DNA from: Enterobacterales bacterium | GTDB taxonomy: Bacteria; Pseudomonadota; Gammaproteobacteria; Enterobacterales; Enterobacteriaceae | Length of the DNA stretch: 35,569 nt | Assembly (NCBI GenBank): GCA_015654925.1 | Contig: JAATFX010000031.1 | Span: 1 to 35,569, forward strand | Direction of reading: 5' to 3' | Part shown: positions 25,906 through 33,994 of the stretch, piece after piece | Layout: each line of letters begins with the position of its first letter | Position numbering within the stretch: position 1 is the first letter of the stretch | The notes under the pieces: model-generated | What the model was told of the DNA's origin: nothing | Database searches by the model: none | What the model saw: only the letters and a program-made list of their open reading frames with translations | Position numbers and translations under genes: made by a program

Positions 25906-26679
25906 TCAGGCGATCGAATAACCGGCATCAACCAGCAGGCCGTGGCCCGACACGAACGAAGCGTCATCGGAAGCAAGGAACGCCACGACGGTCGCGACCT
26001 CTTCCGGCGAACCCGCCCGGCCGGGAACCGTCGAAGCCGCGAAAGCATTCTTCGCTTCGGTGCTCGGCCAGATGCGATCCTGGAACGGTGTGTCGATGAT
26101 GCCGGGATTCACGGCGTTGACGCGCACGCCCTGCTTGAACAATTCGATCGATGCGGTCTTGGTCAGGCCCAGCACCGCATGCTTGCTGGCGATGTAGAGG
26201 CCGGCGTTGGCGAAGCCGATCACGCCGCCCATCGACGCATTGTTGATGATGGTGCCGCCGCCTTGCGCCAGCATGGCTTTCGCTTGGTACTTCATCGACC
26301 AGAAGACGCCGCGGACATTGGCGTTGAATATCGTGTCGTAGACTTCATTCGTCTGGTCGACGAACGGCGTGAATTCGCCTTCGGTGCCCGCATTGTTGAA
26401 AGCCACGTCGATCCGGCCATAGGTCGAGATGGTCGTGGCGACCAGATCGATCACATCCTGTTCGACGTTAATGTCGGCAACGGCGGCTGTTGCTTCGTAG
26501 CCTTCGTTCTTGATTCCGGCGACAAGTGTCTCGATTTCTGAGCGGCGGCGCGCGCTGGCGACGACTTTGGCGCCACGGCGGGCCAGTTCGATGGCTGCGG
26601 CGCGGCCGATACCGGAACTTGCCCCCGTAACCAGCGCCACTTTCCCGGAAAGGGTTTGGGAAGAGACTTTGATGTTCAT
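25906..26679 (-). CDS. Classical SDR-family oxidoreductase
   Basis: A 257-residue enzyme of typical length. TGASSGIG at 18-25 binds the cofactor, NNAG is at 95-98, and the catalytic residues are Ser149 (NNASMGG), Tyr162 and Lys166 (YIASK). VNPGIIDTPF and ASDDASFVSGHGLLVDAGYSIA close the fold as in glucose-1-dehydrogenase-like SDRs. The residue after the TGAS loop is followed by ASARR, consistent with NADP use, though this is not decisive. It begins the leftward redox set and faces the LysR gene at 26819. Confidence 0.92.
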   Translation of the reverse strand: MNIKVSSQTLSGKVALVTGASSGIGRAAAIELARRGAKVVASARRRSEIETLVAGIKNEGYEATAAVADINVEQDVIDLVATTISTYGRIDVAFNNAGTEGEFTPFVDQTNEVYDTIFNANVRGVFWSMKYQAKAMLAQGGGTIINNASMGGVIGFANAGLYIASKHAVLGLTKTASIELFKQGVRVNAVNPGIIDTPFQDRIWPSTEAKNAFAASTVPGRAGSPEEVATVVAFLASDDASFVSGHGLLVDAGYSIA

Positions 26680-26717
26680 TTATTTCTCCAGATTTAAAGC
26701 GTTAGACCTTTGAGCGA

Positions 26718-26731
26718 GGAAAAGCATTTCC
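26718..26731. promoter_or_regulatory. Small dyad GGAAA-AGCA-TTTCC in SDR/LysR gap
   Basis: A perfect 5-bp inverted repeat lies in the 139-nt gap between the divergent SDR and LysR genes. It is short, so the support as a LysR site is weak. Confidence 0.2.
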
Positions 26732-26818
26732 CGTTCATTTCTTAAACGCTATTCTGAAGCTTTTAATTGATATGATAAAGTAGTCAATAGTTCACACGAT
26801 GATGAATGAGGTTCACCA

Positions 26819-27700
26819 ATGGAAACCGCCGAACTCGCCGAACTGACCGTGTTTGCGTCGGTGGCCAAGCACCTGAGCTTTCGCCAGGCCGCCACCGAAC
26901 GAGGTACGTCCGCTTCGGCGGTGAGTCATTCGATACGTAGCCTCGAAACCCGTGTGGGGGTGCGCCTTTTTCATCGCACCACGCGCAGCGTGTCCCTGAC
27001 GGAAGCCGGAGAAGCGTTGTACACCCGGTTGCAGCCCGCGCTGGCCGGCATGCGAACCGCCCTGGACGGATTGAACTCCTTTCGCGCCACGCCGTTCGGC
27101 ACCATCAGAATCAATGTTCCAAACTCGATTGCGCCATACATTCTGGGCGAGGCGATGGAAGTCCTGGCAAGCAATGCCGGGCTGAAGCTGGAAGTCGTCG
27201 CCACCGATTCGCTGGTCGGTATCGTGCAGGAAGGTTTCGATGCCGGGATCCGCTTCGGCGAACGCCTGTCGCAGGACATGATCGCGGTTCGCATCAGGCC
27301 GAGATTCCGATTCGCCGTCGTCGGTTCACCGAATTATTTCGAGAAGAATCGAGCTCCCGTGACGCCGCACGATCTGCATGACCATGCTTGCATTCGATAT
27401 GCGTTTCCCAGCGGGAAGATTTTGAATTGGGAGTTCGTAAAGGGCGGAGAAATGGTGAAGGTCGAGGTAGCCGGCCCCTTGACGGTCGATAGCCAGGAAT
27501 TGATGGCGGATGCCGCGGCGCGCGGGCTGGGCCTGGCATACATATGGGAGGACCGCGCCGCGCCGTATCTTCGCGATGGCCGGCTACAACGCTGCCTTGA
27601 AGACTGGTGTACCGTCGACGAAAGCCTGTTTCTCTATTTCCCAAGCCGCAAGCATCAATCAGCGGGACTTAGAGCCATCATTGAGGCAATGAAGGCGTGA
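26819..27700 (+). CDS. LysR-family transcriptional regulator
   Basis: A 293-residue full-length regulator. The winged helix-turn-helix covers residues 4-62 (HLSFRQAATERGTSASAVSHS, RTTRSVSLTEAG), and the sensing domain follows with VGIVQEGFDAGIRFGERL and SGKILNWEFVKGG. GAGG lies about 8 nt before the ATG. It is divergent from the SDR, DUF6506-like and aldo/keto reductase genes, a layout commonly seen for LysR control of small redox operons. Confidence 0.93.
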   Translation: METAELAELTVFASVAKHLSFRQAATERGTSASAVSHSIRSLETRVGVRLFHRTTRSVSLTEAGEALYTRLQPALAGMRTALDGLNSFRATPFGTIRINVPNSIAPYILGEAMEVLASNAGLKLEVVATDSLVGIVQEGFDAGIRFGERLSQDMIAVRIRPRFRFAVVGSPNYFEKNRAPVTPHDLHDHACIRYAFPSGKILNWEFVKGGEMVKVEVAGPLTVDSQELMADAAARGLGLAYIWEDRAAPYLRDGRLQRCLEDWCTVDESLFLYFPSRKHQSAGLRAIIEAMKA

Positions 27701-27821
27701 GGTCGCAGCGGATGCGCATGGCGGGAAACCGTTGCATTGATGCTGACGGCTGCTTGCCTCGGGCTTGTCCGGTAGCTGTTAGCGGCACGACAGAGGGAAA
27801 AAAGCCTAGAAATCCGAAGCG

Positions 27822-28736
27822 CTAACTTTCCAGCCAACGACCGTAGAGCCTAGGGAATTGCTCACGCATCCACTCGACGAAGACATGGACCTGCGGTGCC
27901 AAGTGAGATCGGCTTGGGTACACCACTGATACCGGACGAGGACGCGGACGATAGGCACGAAGCACTTCGACCAACGACCCGTCGGCAAGGTGGCGGTCGA
28001 GGGTAATGCCTGGCGCCTGCAAAATGCCGAACCCGGCTACGCCGCATTCCACGTAGGCGTTAGACTCATCGACGCTAATACCGTGGCGACTAATATACGT
28101 TTGATCTTCACCGCCATCGAGAAACTGCCAAGGCCGAGAACGTTTGTTCTGGCCGGAGAGAAAGGTGACTCCCCGGTGTGTGCTCAGATCGTCCAGCGTC
28201 TTTGGTTCGCCATGATCTTGAAGGTACCTGGGAGACGCGCAGGTTACCATGGTGGCTTGACCGATGCGGCGGGCAACCAGGCTCGAACTGGGTAGCTCGC
28301 CAATGCGCAATACGCAGTCCACCCCCTCCGCCACCAGATCTACGATTCTATCCGTGACCCCGAGCGTCAATTCTATTTCCGGATAGAGAACGGTGAAATC
28401 ACGAAGGCTATCGATAAGTCCAGGCTGCGCGAATGCCGTAGGAATGTCGACACGCAACCGTCCACGCATGACGGTGCCGGCGTGTCCGAACATCGAAGTG
28501 GCCTCGGCGACTTTGCCGAGTATCTCTTTCACTCGTTCGTAGAACCGCTCCCCCTCAGAAGTGAGCCGCACCTTTCGGGTGGTGCGCTGGAATAGCCGCA
28601 CGCCTAAGGATGTTTCCAGTTGCTGGATCGCGCGAGTGACCTGCGGGCGCCCGACCTGCATGGCGTAGGCCGTTTTAGTGAAACTTCCCAGTTCCGCCAA
28701 GCTGGCGAACACCTGAATTGTCTGGAGCAGCTCCAT
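27822..28736 (-). CDS. LysR-family transcriptional regulator
   Basis: A 304-residue full-length regulator. Residues 3-62 hold the helix-turn-helix (LGSFTKTAYAMQVGRPQVTRA, RTTRKVRLTSEG), and the remainder is a co-inducer domain with DRIVDLVAEGVDCVLRIGE. It is divergent from the MDR-type oxidoreductase at 28901 across 164 nt and probably controls it. The region between this gene and the LysR at 26819 (121 nt) contains no feature I can support. Confidence 0.93.
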   Translation of the reverse strand: MELLQTIQVFASLAELGSFTKTAYAMQVGRPQVTRAIQQLETSLGVRLFQRTTRKVRLTSEGERFYERVKEILGKVAEATSMFGHAGTVMRGRLRVDIPTAFAQPGLIDSLRDFTVLYPEIELTLGVTDRIVDLVAEGVDCVLRIGELPSSSLVARRIGQATMVTCASPRYLQDHGEPKTLDDLSTHRGVTFLSGQNKRSRPWQFLDGGEDQTYISRHGISVDESNAYVECGVAGFGILQAPGITLDRHLADGSLVEVLRAYRPRPRPVSVVYPSRSHLAPQVHVFVEWMREQFPRLYGRWLES

Positions 28737-28900
28737 AACGTCCTCGCTCGCCTACCGGGAATTGTTTCCGTATGAGGGCTGGAAAAAATGGTATTGTTGC
28801 CGCAAACTATAACACTCCTGTGCCGGCCTACTCATTTATCGAACTCCACAACTGCTGAATAATATCGCCAGTAGGTTTCCCATCCGCCTGGAGATATGCA

Positions 28901-29911
28901 ATGAAAGCATGGCTTTTGAAAAATTTCGGTCTCGACAATCTGGTACTTGGCGATACGCCTGCCCCCAAACCCCAAGTCGGCGAGTTGCTGGTGAAGGTCG
29001 GCGCCGTTTCACTGAACTTCCGCGACAAGGCCATCGTCGATGGCATCTACGAACCGCACATGGTGCCAAAACCACTAATCCCGGTGAGCGACGTTGCCGG
29101 CACCGTTGTCGCACTCGGCGACGGCGTAAACCGATTCAAGATTGGTGACCGAGTCAACTCGCACCTTTATTCGCGCTGGCTTGATGGCGAGCCTGGGCCA
29201 AATGAGCCCGACTATTGCTTCGGCTCCCCGCTGCCAGGCGGCTTGGCCGAATACATGATCATCCATGAGGAAAGCGCGGTTCGCGTTCCTGACAACTTGT
29301 CTGATGAGGAAGCCTCGACTCTGCCGATCGCTGCGCTGACGGCCTGGTATTCGTTGGTGGATTATGGCCAGATTCAGGCAGGTCAAACCGTGCTCGTGCA
29401 GGGCACCGGCGGTGTATCGATTTTCGCGGTACAGCTTGCGACGGCGCTTGGCGCCAAGGCGATCGTCACCTCCAGCAAAGACGAAAATCTGGAAGCGGCG
29501 AAGAAGCTCGGGGCAGTCGCCGGCGTGAACTATCGGACCTTCCCTCGCTGGGAAGAAGAAGTTCTGCGGCTCACCGAGGGCAAGGGTGTAGATCTCCTGC
29601 TCGACGTTGCGGGCGGTGAAGGCCTGAACCAGTCCATCGCGGCAACCAAGGCCGCAGGGCGTATTGCACAAATCGGTTTCCTGACCGGACAGACCACCAC
29701 GCTTAACCTGATGCCGCTGATATTCCGGCAGACAACCATTCGCGGAATCGCAGTGGCCCCTCGTTCGTCCTTCGATCGCATGAATGCCTATCTAAGCCAG
29801 CATGCAATCCGGCCGGTGATCGACCAGATCTATTCATTCGAAGAAGCGCGCCAGGCCTACCAACACCTGGCCCGCGGCGCGTTCGGCAAAGTGGTCATCA
29901 AGGTTTCCTGA
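28901..29911 (+). CDS. Zinc-independent MDR-family alcohol dehydrogenase/quinone oxidoreductase
   Basis: A 336-residue medium-chain reductase. The N-terminal domain contains VSLNFRDKAIVDG and GTVVALGDGVNRFKIGDRV. The Rossmann fold begins at about 160 with VLVQGTGGVSIFAVQLA (QGTGGVS at 167-173). The cysteine that holds catalytic zinc in classical alcohol dehydrogenases is replaced by the SLNFRD segment and no structural-zinc cysteine cluster is seen, so a zinc-free NADPH-dependent reductase is expected. It faces the LysR at 28736. The substrate is unknown; quinones or enones are usual for relatives. Confidence 0.92.
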   Translation: MKAWLLKNFGLDNLVLGDTPAPKPQVGELLVKVGAVSLNFRDKAIVDGIYEPHMVPKPLIPVSDVAGTVVALGDGVNRFKIGDRVNSHLYSRWLDGEPGPNEPDYCFGSPLPGGLAEYMIIHEESAVRVPDNLSDEEASTLPIAALTAWYSLVDYGQIQAGQTVLVQGTGGVSIFAVQLATALGAKAIVTSSKDENLEAAKKLGAVAGVNYRTFPRWEEEVLRLTEGKGVDLLLDVAGGEGLNQSIAATKAAGRIAQIGFLTGQTTTLNLMPLIFRQTTIRGIAVAPRSSFDRMNAYLSQHAIRPVIDQIYSFEEARQAYQHLARGAFGKVVIKVS

Positions 29912-30275
29912 GTGCAAAGCGCCGGGGACGTTTAGTTGAAAAATCATTGATCTTAAAACAATCTGATGCGGGAGTTAGATTTATGAATACAGTTAAAAAT
30001 CTTCTACGGTTCGCGAGCGCCCTGGGATCGGCCGGAAACCGGGCTGCGGCTCAGGCGGTGTTTGCAGCACCAATCGACCGATATCAACAAAATGGAGCTG
30101 AGGGCAAGCCGGCCAGGTGCCGCCCTGTGCGCTTCGCAAGGGGCCATTAACCCCCGCTCTCACTGGTGCTGACGAGGGCAAGAGGTGCGTCAGGGACGGT
30201 GCGCCTGCTGTCTTTCACCGTACCCCAGCGACCTCGCAGAGAGCGAGCTCGCTTTCGATGCGTCAGCGCGTGTAT
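29912..30275. other. Intergenic stretch with a weak small frame
   Basis: These 364 nt separate the MDR gene from the ParDE locus. A 55-codon frame (29983-30150, plus strand) starts at an ATG with GGGAG upstream and begins MNTVKNLLRFASALGSAG, which looks like the start of a real protein, but the rest has no recognisable pattern. It may be the truncated 5' end of a lost gene. Confidence 0.35.
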
Positions 30276-30590
30276 TCATTGGATAGTAAAGAACGCTTCA
30301 TATTGTTGACCACCGTGCCAGATCTCCATGATGTCAACTTCCTGGGCTTCATCATCCACCGCGAACGTGATCACCGTCCTTTTTTTGTAATGGATTATGC
30401 GCAACCCCGGCACCAGATCGTCGCGCTGATTTCCTCTGTGTGGGAACTGCGCTAACGACTCGCAGTAATCGACAACGCCATCTGTATAGCTTTCTGCGAT
30501 AGCCGCCGAAGCGGCTTCAGCGATATAGTCATACAATGCGATAAGCTGCTTGTTCGCTTCCGGTGCGAACACCACTCGATAGTCCGTCAT
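30276..30590 (-). CDS. parE: ParE/RelE-family toxin
   Basis: A 104-residue protein of normal ParE length. YRVVFAPEANKQLIALYDYIAE at the N-terminus (written in part), FPHRGNQRDDLVPGLRIIHYKKRTV and an IMEIWHGGQQYE end match the ParE branch of the RelE/ParE fold. ParE toxins usually poison DNA gyrase, while RelE-type members cut mRNA; the sequence favours ParE but does not prove the target. It overlaps the antitoxin gene by 4 nt (ATGA), so translation is coupled and the antitoxin is made first. Confidence 0.9.
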   Translation of the reverse strand: MTDYRVVFAPEANKQLIALYDYIAEAASAAIAESYTDGVVDYCESLAQFPHRGNQRDDLVPGLRIIHYKKRTVITFAVDDEAQEVDIMEIWHGGQQYEAFFTIQ

Positions 30591-30865
30591 GCCTTTTTGG
30601 TTTTCTCCCTATGGGCACGCGCCAGGTTGGCGCGCACTTCGTCCGCGCTCAGTCCCCTACTTGGGTCCGCCTTGAGCGCCTGATATGCCGGGACCACCTC
30701 TTCGCGCAACCAGGTTTCCATAGCCCGATCGCGCGCGTCCAGCGCCCGCAAGCCTTCGCGGATGACTTCGCTTTCAGAGGCATATTCACCGCTGGCGACT
30801 TTGGATTTTACACTGGCTGCCATTTCGTTGGGCAGGGTAATGCTCATCTGTTGTGTAGTGCGCAT
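30587..30865 (-). CDS. parD: ParD-family antitoxin
   Basis: A 92-residue protein. The N-terminal ribbon-helix-helix (about 5-45: MSITLPNEMAASVKSKVASG, YASESEVIREGLRAL) binds DNA, and the charged C-terminal tail (REEVVPAYQALKADPSRG onward) would wrap the toxin. AGGAGGAAAG lies just before the ATG. The pair is probably autoregulated through the dyad at 30881, 16 nt upstream. Confidence 0.92.
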   Translation of the reverse strand: MRTTQQMSITLPNEMAASVKSKVASGEYASESEVIREGLRALDARDRAMETWLREEVVPAYQALKADPSRGLSADEVRANLARAHREKTKKA

Positions 30866-30880
30866 TGTATCTTTCCTCCT

Positions 30881-30907
30881 AATGAGTAGGATTTAATCCT
30901 ACTCATT
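30881..30907. promoter_or_regulatory. Perfect 13-bp dyad, probable ParD operator
   Basis: AATGAGTAGGATT and its reverse complement flank a single central base, directly in front of the parD ribosome-binding site. Ribbon-helix-helix antitoxins bind such symmetric sites to repress their own operon. The TAG stop of the relic frame at 30899 lies inside the dyad. Confidence 0.75.
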
Positions 30908-31069
30908 TTTGTCGCCCAGGTCATCTGCCAGCAGGTCGGCCGGCAGTCCGGTGTCGTCGTCACTGTCCGACCGTTCGCTCTCCCCCTGCTCCGCCGGATG
31001 CGTCGACGCATGCACCGCCGACAGCGCCTTGGTGGCTAAAGCAGTGCTAGATGCGATGATTGTGAAGAG
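30899..31069 (-). pseudogene. C-terminal relic of an unidentified gene
   Basis: The minus strand is open for 57 codons and reads like the acidic tail of a larger protein (ESERSDSDDDTGLPADLLADD, ending LGDKNE) before stopping inside the ParD operator. No start codon with a ribosome site is seen, and an in-frame stop lies at 31070-31072. It could be the last part of a plasmid mobilisation or partition protein carried with parDE, but I cannot name it. A plus-strand frame (30909-31127) with a lysine-rich end overlaps it and is equally unassigned. Confidence 0.3.
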
Positions 31070-31205
31070 TCAGGTTACCCAGACCGTGACACGCATCGGT
31101 AAAACAGCGGCTAAAGAGAAGAGCTAAGTTATTCAGCGCGGGCGGAGGTGTTACGAGCACCTCAACCCCGCTAACGTAAACGGCTGCCCAGAACCATCTT
31201 GACGC

Positions 31206-32753
31206 TTATTCAGCAGGGATTTCTAGGTTCCACGGCAGGAGATCTTTGATCTTATTGATAGGATGATCCGCTATATTAGCCAGCACATGGCGCAGATACG
31301 CTTCCGGCTCCACGCCGTTCAGTTTGCAACTGCCGATTAGCGTATACATCAACGCTGCCCGTTCACCGCCGCTATCCGAGCCGAAGAACAGATAATTTTT
31401 TCGGCCCAAGCTTACTGCTCTTAACGCGTTTTCCGCGATATTGTTATCGATCTCCGCCCAGCCATCGCCGGCGTAGTAACACAACGCCTGCCAGTGGTTC
31501 ATCAGATAGTTTAAAGCCTTGGCCATATCGGCCTGTCGCGATAATGTGGTGAGCTTTTCCCGGATCCAGCTCTCCAGGCTCATCAGTAACGGCCGGGATC
31601 GCGTTTCGCGCACCTGTCGTCGTTCTTCGGCCGGACACCCCCGGATGCCGGCTTCGATCGCATACAGTTCACCGATCCGGTGCAGGGCTTCGGTGGTGGT
31701 TGGCGATGGATGGCGAACATGGATATCATGGATTTTACGCCGGGCGTGGGCCATGCAGCCGACCTCGCGGATATGGCCTTCTTCGTACAACGGGTTGAAG
31801 CCTGCATAGGCATCCGCCTGCAACAGCCCGCTGAACCCGGCCAGATGCGTTTGCGGATGAGCACCCTTGCGGTCCGGGCTGTAAGCGAACCACACCGCGG
31901 GCGGCAGTGTTGAACCGGCGTTGCGGTCGTCACGCACATAGACCCACAGCCGGCCGGTTTTAGGCTTGCCGTTGCCCGGTTGCAGCACGTCCACCGGCGT
32001 GTCGTCGACGTGCACTTTACCTGTGTCCATAACATAGTCGCATACCGCGTCGGCCAACGGCGACAGCAGGTTACTGCACAACCCACCCCAGCCGGCCATG
32101 GTGGCCCGGCTCAGTGTTACGCCCTGGCGGGCGAAGATTTCCGCTTGCCGATACAGCGGGGTATGCTCCGCGTATTTCGCCGTCATTACCCTTGAGAGCA
32201 AGCCCGGCCCGGCGATGCCGCGCTCGATGGGCCGCGACGGCGCCGGTTCCTGGACAATGACATCGCAGCGGGCGCAGGCCTTCTTTGTCCGCCGGGTTTT
32301 TATCACCTTGAACGCGCTTTTGATAAGTTCAAGCTGTTCGCTCACATCCTCCCCCAGTGGTTTAAGGTCGCCGCCGCAGGCGGGACAGACCGGTTCCCGC
32401 GGCTCCAGGCGGCGTTCTTCGCGCAGCAGGTGTGCCGGCAAAGGCCGACGTACCGGCGAGGGGCGTGAGGCCGGCAGCATAGCCGGGCCATCGACGGGCG
32501 CATGCTGGACCTTATCTTCCGTCAGCAGCTCTTCGAGGCTATGCTCCAGCTGGACTATCTGCCGCCCGGCCTTTTCCGAGCTGCGACCGAAGTACAGACG
32601 CCGCAGTTTCGCCAGTTGCGCCAGCAGGCGGTCGATTTCCGATTTCCGCGCGTTAAGGTCGTCGTGCAGAGACGCGATGGTCGTCTGTTGTTGCAGTACC
32701 AGCGCCTGCAGCGCGGGCACATCATTGGGCAGGGCATGATTTTTTCTTTTCAT
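31206..32753 (-). CDS. tnpC: IS66-family transposase TnpC
   Basis: A 515-residue DDE transposase of full length. An N-terminal leucine-rich coiled coil (about 15-80) precedes a zinc finger with Cys123, Cys126, Cys160 and Cys163. The catalytic acids appear as HVDDTP (about Asp250/251), LQADAYAG (Asp314) and AEIDNNIAENALR (Glu441). The C-terminal LPWNLEI end is also typical. The gene itself looks intact, but without tnpA and a full tnpB and with one end missing, the element is unlikely to move unaided. Confidence 0.95.
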   Translation of the reverse strand: MKRKNHALPNDVPALQALVLQQQTTIASLHDDLNARKSEIDRLLAQLAKLRRLYFGRSSEKAGRQIVQLEHSLEELLTEDKVQHAPVDGPAMLPASRPSPVRRPLPAHLLREERRLEPREPVCPACGGDLKPLGEDVSEQLELIKSAFKVIKTRRTKKACARCDVIVQEPAPSRPIERGIAGPGLLSRVMTAKYAEHTPLYRQAEIFARQGVTLSRATMAGWGGLCSNLLSPLADAVCDYVMDTGKVHVDDTPVDVLQPGNGKPKTGRLWVYVRDDRNAGSTLPPAVWFAYSPDRKGAHPQTHLAGFSGLLQADAYAGFNPLYEEGHIREVGCMAHARRKIHDIHVRHPSPTTTEALHRIGELYAIEAGIRGCPAEERRQVRETRSRPLLMSLESWIREKLTTLSRQADMAKALNYLMNHWQALCYYAGDGWAEIDNNIAENALRAVSLGRKNYLFFGSDSGGERAALMYTLIGSCKLNGVEPEAYLRHVLANIADHPINKIKDLLPWNLEIPAE

Positions 32754-32783
32754 GCCAGGATGTTAAGGTAAGCTATCGGGTGA

Positions 32784-33011
32784 TTACAATATCGCCAGGT
32801 TAAACGAAGTGCGTTCCGGTTGTTTCCAATTGATTTCCTCAAGCAGCATCGACAGCCGGGCTTGTGTCAGGAAGACCTTTCCCTCCCGGGCCAGCCGCCA
32901 GATAAAGCGGCCGCGCTCAAGGCGTTTTGCCAGCAGGCACAGGCCGTCACCGGTCGCCCAGAGGACCTTTAGCAGGTTGCCGCGTTTGCCCCGGAAGACA
33001 AAGACAATAAA
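32784..33011 (-). pseudogene. tnpB: IS66 TnpB, N-terminally truncated
   Basis: Seventy-five codons remain, from FIVFVFRGKRGNLLK through GDGLCLLAKRLERGRF to a SFNLAIL end. IS66 TnpB proteins are about 115 residues long, so roughly the first 40 are gone. The frame is closed by a TAG at 33012-33014 on the upstream side, contributed by the neighbouring DNA. It normally follows tnpA and precedes tnpC. Confidence 0.9.
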
Positions 33012-33020
33012 CTAACAAAG

Positions 33021-33233
33021 TCAAAAGCCATTGATATTAAAAAATTTTGCGATAATTATTCCACCGCCTGCTATAGAACCGCCACTGACGCCAACTTTAA
33101 CGGCCAACATCATATGTCCCCAATCCAATTCATATATACCTGCAATGGTGCCATTAAAAAGCACAAAACCAAGCAAGCTAATAATACTTATTATGACCAT
33201 ACCAATAACAAATGCACAAAATATAATATGCAT
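33021..33233 (-). CDS. Module A: candidate CDI immunity protein, two membrane helices
   Basis: A 70-residue product from ATG 33233 with hydrophobic helices at about 2-27 and 41-64 and the segment AVKVGVSGGSIAGGG, which parallels SLKAGFSAGIPLGIG of the module B partner. It follows the orphan toxin of module A, so it is the likely immunity protein, acting in the inner membrane. No ribosome site precedes 33233. An ATG at 33271 overlaps the toxin stop and encodes MNKYSKHNILL; adding one base to the C-run at 33235-33238 would join it to this frame and give about 83 residues. The present gene may therefore be frameshifted. Confidence 0.6.
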   Translation of the reverse strand: MHIIFCAFVIGMVIISIISLLGFVLFNGTIAGIYELDWGHMMLAVKVGVSGGSIAGGGIIIAKFFNINGF

Positions 33234-33263
33234 TGGGGTAATAGAATATTGTGCTTAGAATAT

Positions 33264-33926
33264 TTATTCATCTTTTTGAGTCTTCAGCTTCTCAACACCC
33301 TTTTCTAGTATCTTAGTTCCAATTTCCGTAGCTGCTGATGATCCAACGTTGTCTGCTACTCCAGGAATTTTGCTCGGGGACATCTCCTTGGAGATCCCCA
33401 TTAGTCCCTTAACTTCGGTGTACTTGAGATTGTTGGGATCAAATTTAGGGTTCCAACCCTTGGTTGCATATTTACCGATAGCGTTAGATCCTAATATTGC
33501 TCCTTTACCGATACCGTATCCTCCTACGGCACCCAGCCCACTAGCTATAGCCCCAGTTAACGAGTCATCCCCTTTAATAGCATTTGACGCCGCGCCGCCA
33601 GCCGCATTCAGGCCCACCGTCACCCCAAAACCTGAGGTAGCGGTTAATCCACCGACCCAACCCGCTATGAGTGTATCAGTGTAATTGACTTCCCTATTCG
33701 CAGCGTATTGTATTGCGGCATTCGCGCCGGCACTTATTCCAGCCGCCACCTGTGCCCCTCCGGGCAACATGGCTAAGCCGACTGTCCCCGCCAGATGAGC
33801 CGATACCTTGGCATTGCCTTTCGCGATATCCCCAGCCAATTCAGCCGTTTCCTCAACGTCCGCGTCCGGTATCTCACGTAGCCACAGCCCGGAGCCTGCT
33901 GCTGCCCCCAGTGAATTATTCTCCAC
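33264..33926 (-). CDS. Module A: orphan CdiA C-terminal toxin region (after VENN)
   Basis: A 220-codon segment beginning with GTG of the VENN motif, the conserved boundary in CdiA between the filament and the variable toxin region. Residues 1-70 (VENNSLG, LAGDIAKGNAKVSAHLAG and on) resemble the pretoxin entry domain. Residues about 75-220 are the toxin, rich in Gly and Ala, with KYTEVKGLMGISKEMSPSKIPG and a charged end. There is no proper start or ribosome site and an in-frame stop lies 12 codons upstream, so it is an orphan module awaiting recombination. Contact-dependent inhibition toxins of this composition may act on membranes; that is inferred. Confidence 0.8.
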   Translation of the reverse strand: MENNSLGAAAGSGLWLREIPDADVEETAELAGDIAKGNAKVSAHLAGTVGLAMLPGGAQVAAGISAGANAAIQYAANREVNYTDTLIAGWVGGLTATSGFGVTVGLNAAGGAASNAIKGDDSLTGAIASGLGAVGGYGIGKGAILGSNAIGKYATKGWNPKFDPNNLKYTEVKGLMGISKEMSPSKIPGVADNVGSSAATEIGTKILEKGVEKLKTQKDE

Positions 33927-33960
33927 CGCATTAATGCTAAGTAAGTAATTTCACTTATAA

Positions 33961-33990
33961 GATAACCCCGGTGCTGAGACCGGGGTTATC
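33961..33990 (-). terminator. Hairpin separating CDI modules B and A
   Basis: GATAACCCCGG and CCGGGGTTATC pair perfectly over 11 bp with an 8-nt loop, starting 5 nt past the module B immunity stop. It would end transcripts from module B before the orphan toxin of module A, helping to keep the latter silent. Confidence 0.75.
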
Positions 33991-33994
33991 TGCG

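Larger units (their letters stand above)
31176..33011 (-). mobile_element. IS66-family element, truncated in tnpB
   Basis: The element carries a complete tnpC and the last 75 codons of tnpB, but tnpA and the distal inverted repeat are missing. The tnpC-side end is probably GTAAACGGCTGCCCAG, starting at 31176. The other side stops at about 33011, exactly where the CDI immunity gene of module A ends. The break is therefore a recombination or deletion junction rather than a natural end, and no matching target duplication can be shown. Confidence 0.8.

Noticed and set aside
25942..26541. Plus-strand frame of 199 codons opposite the SDR gene
   Set aside because: Antisense shadow of an SDR with an intact Ser-Tyr-Lys set.
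29075..29671. Minus-strand frame of 198 codons opposite the MDR gene
   Set aside because: Antisense shadow; the plus strand has the complete MDR fold.
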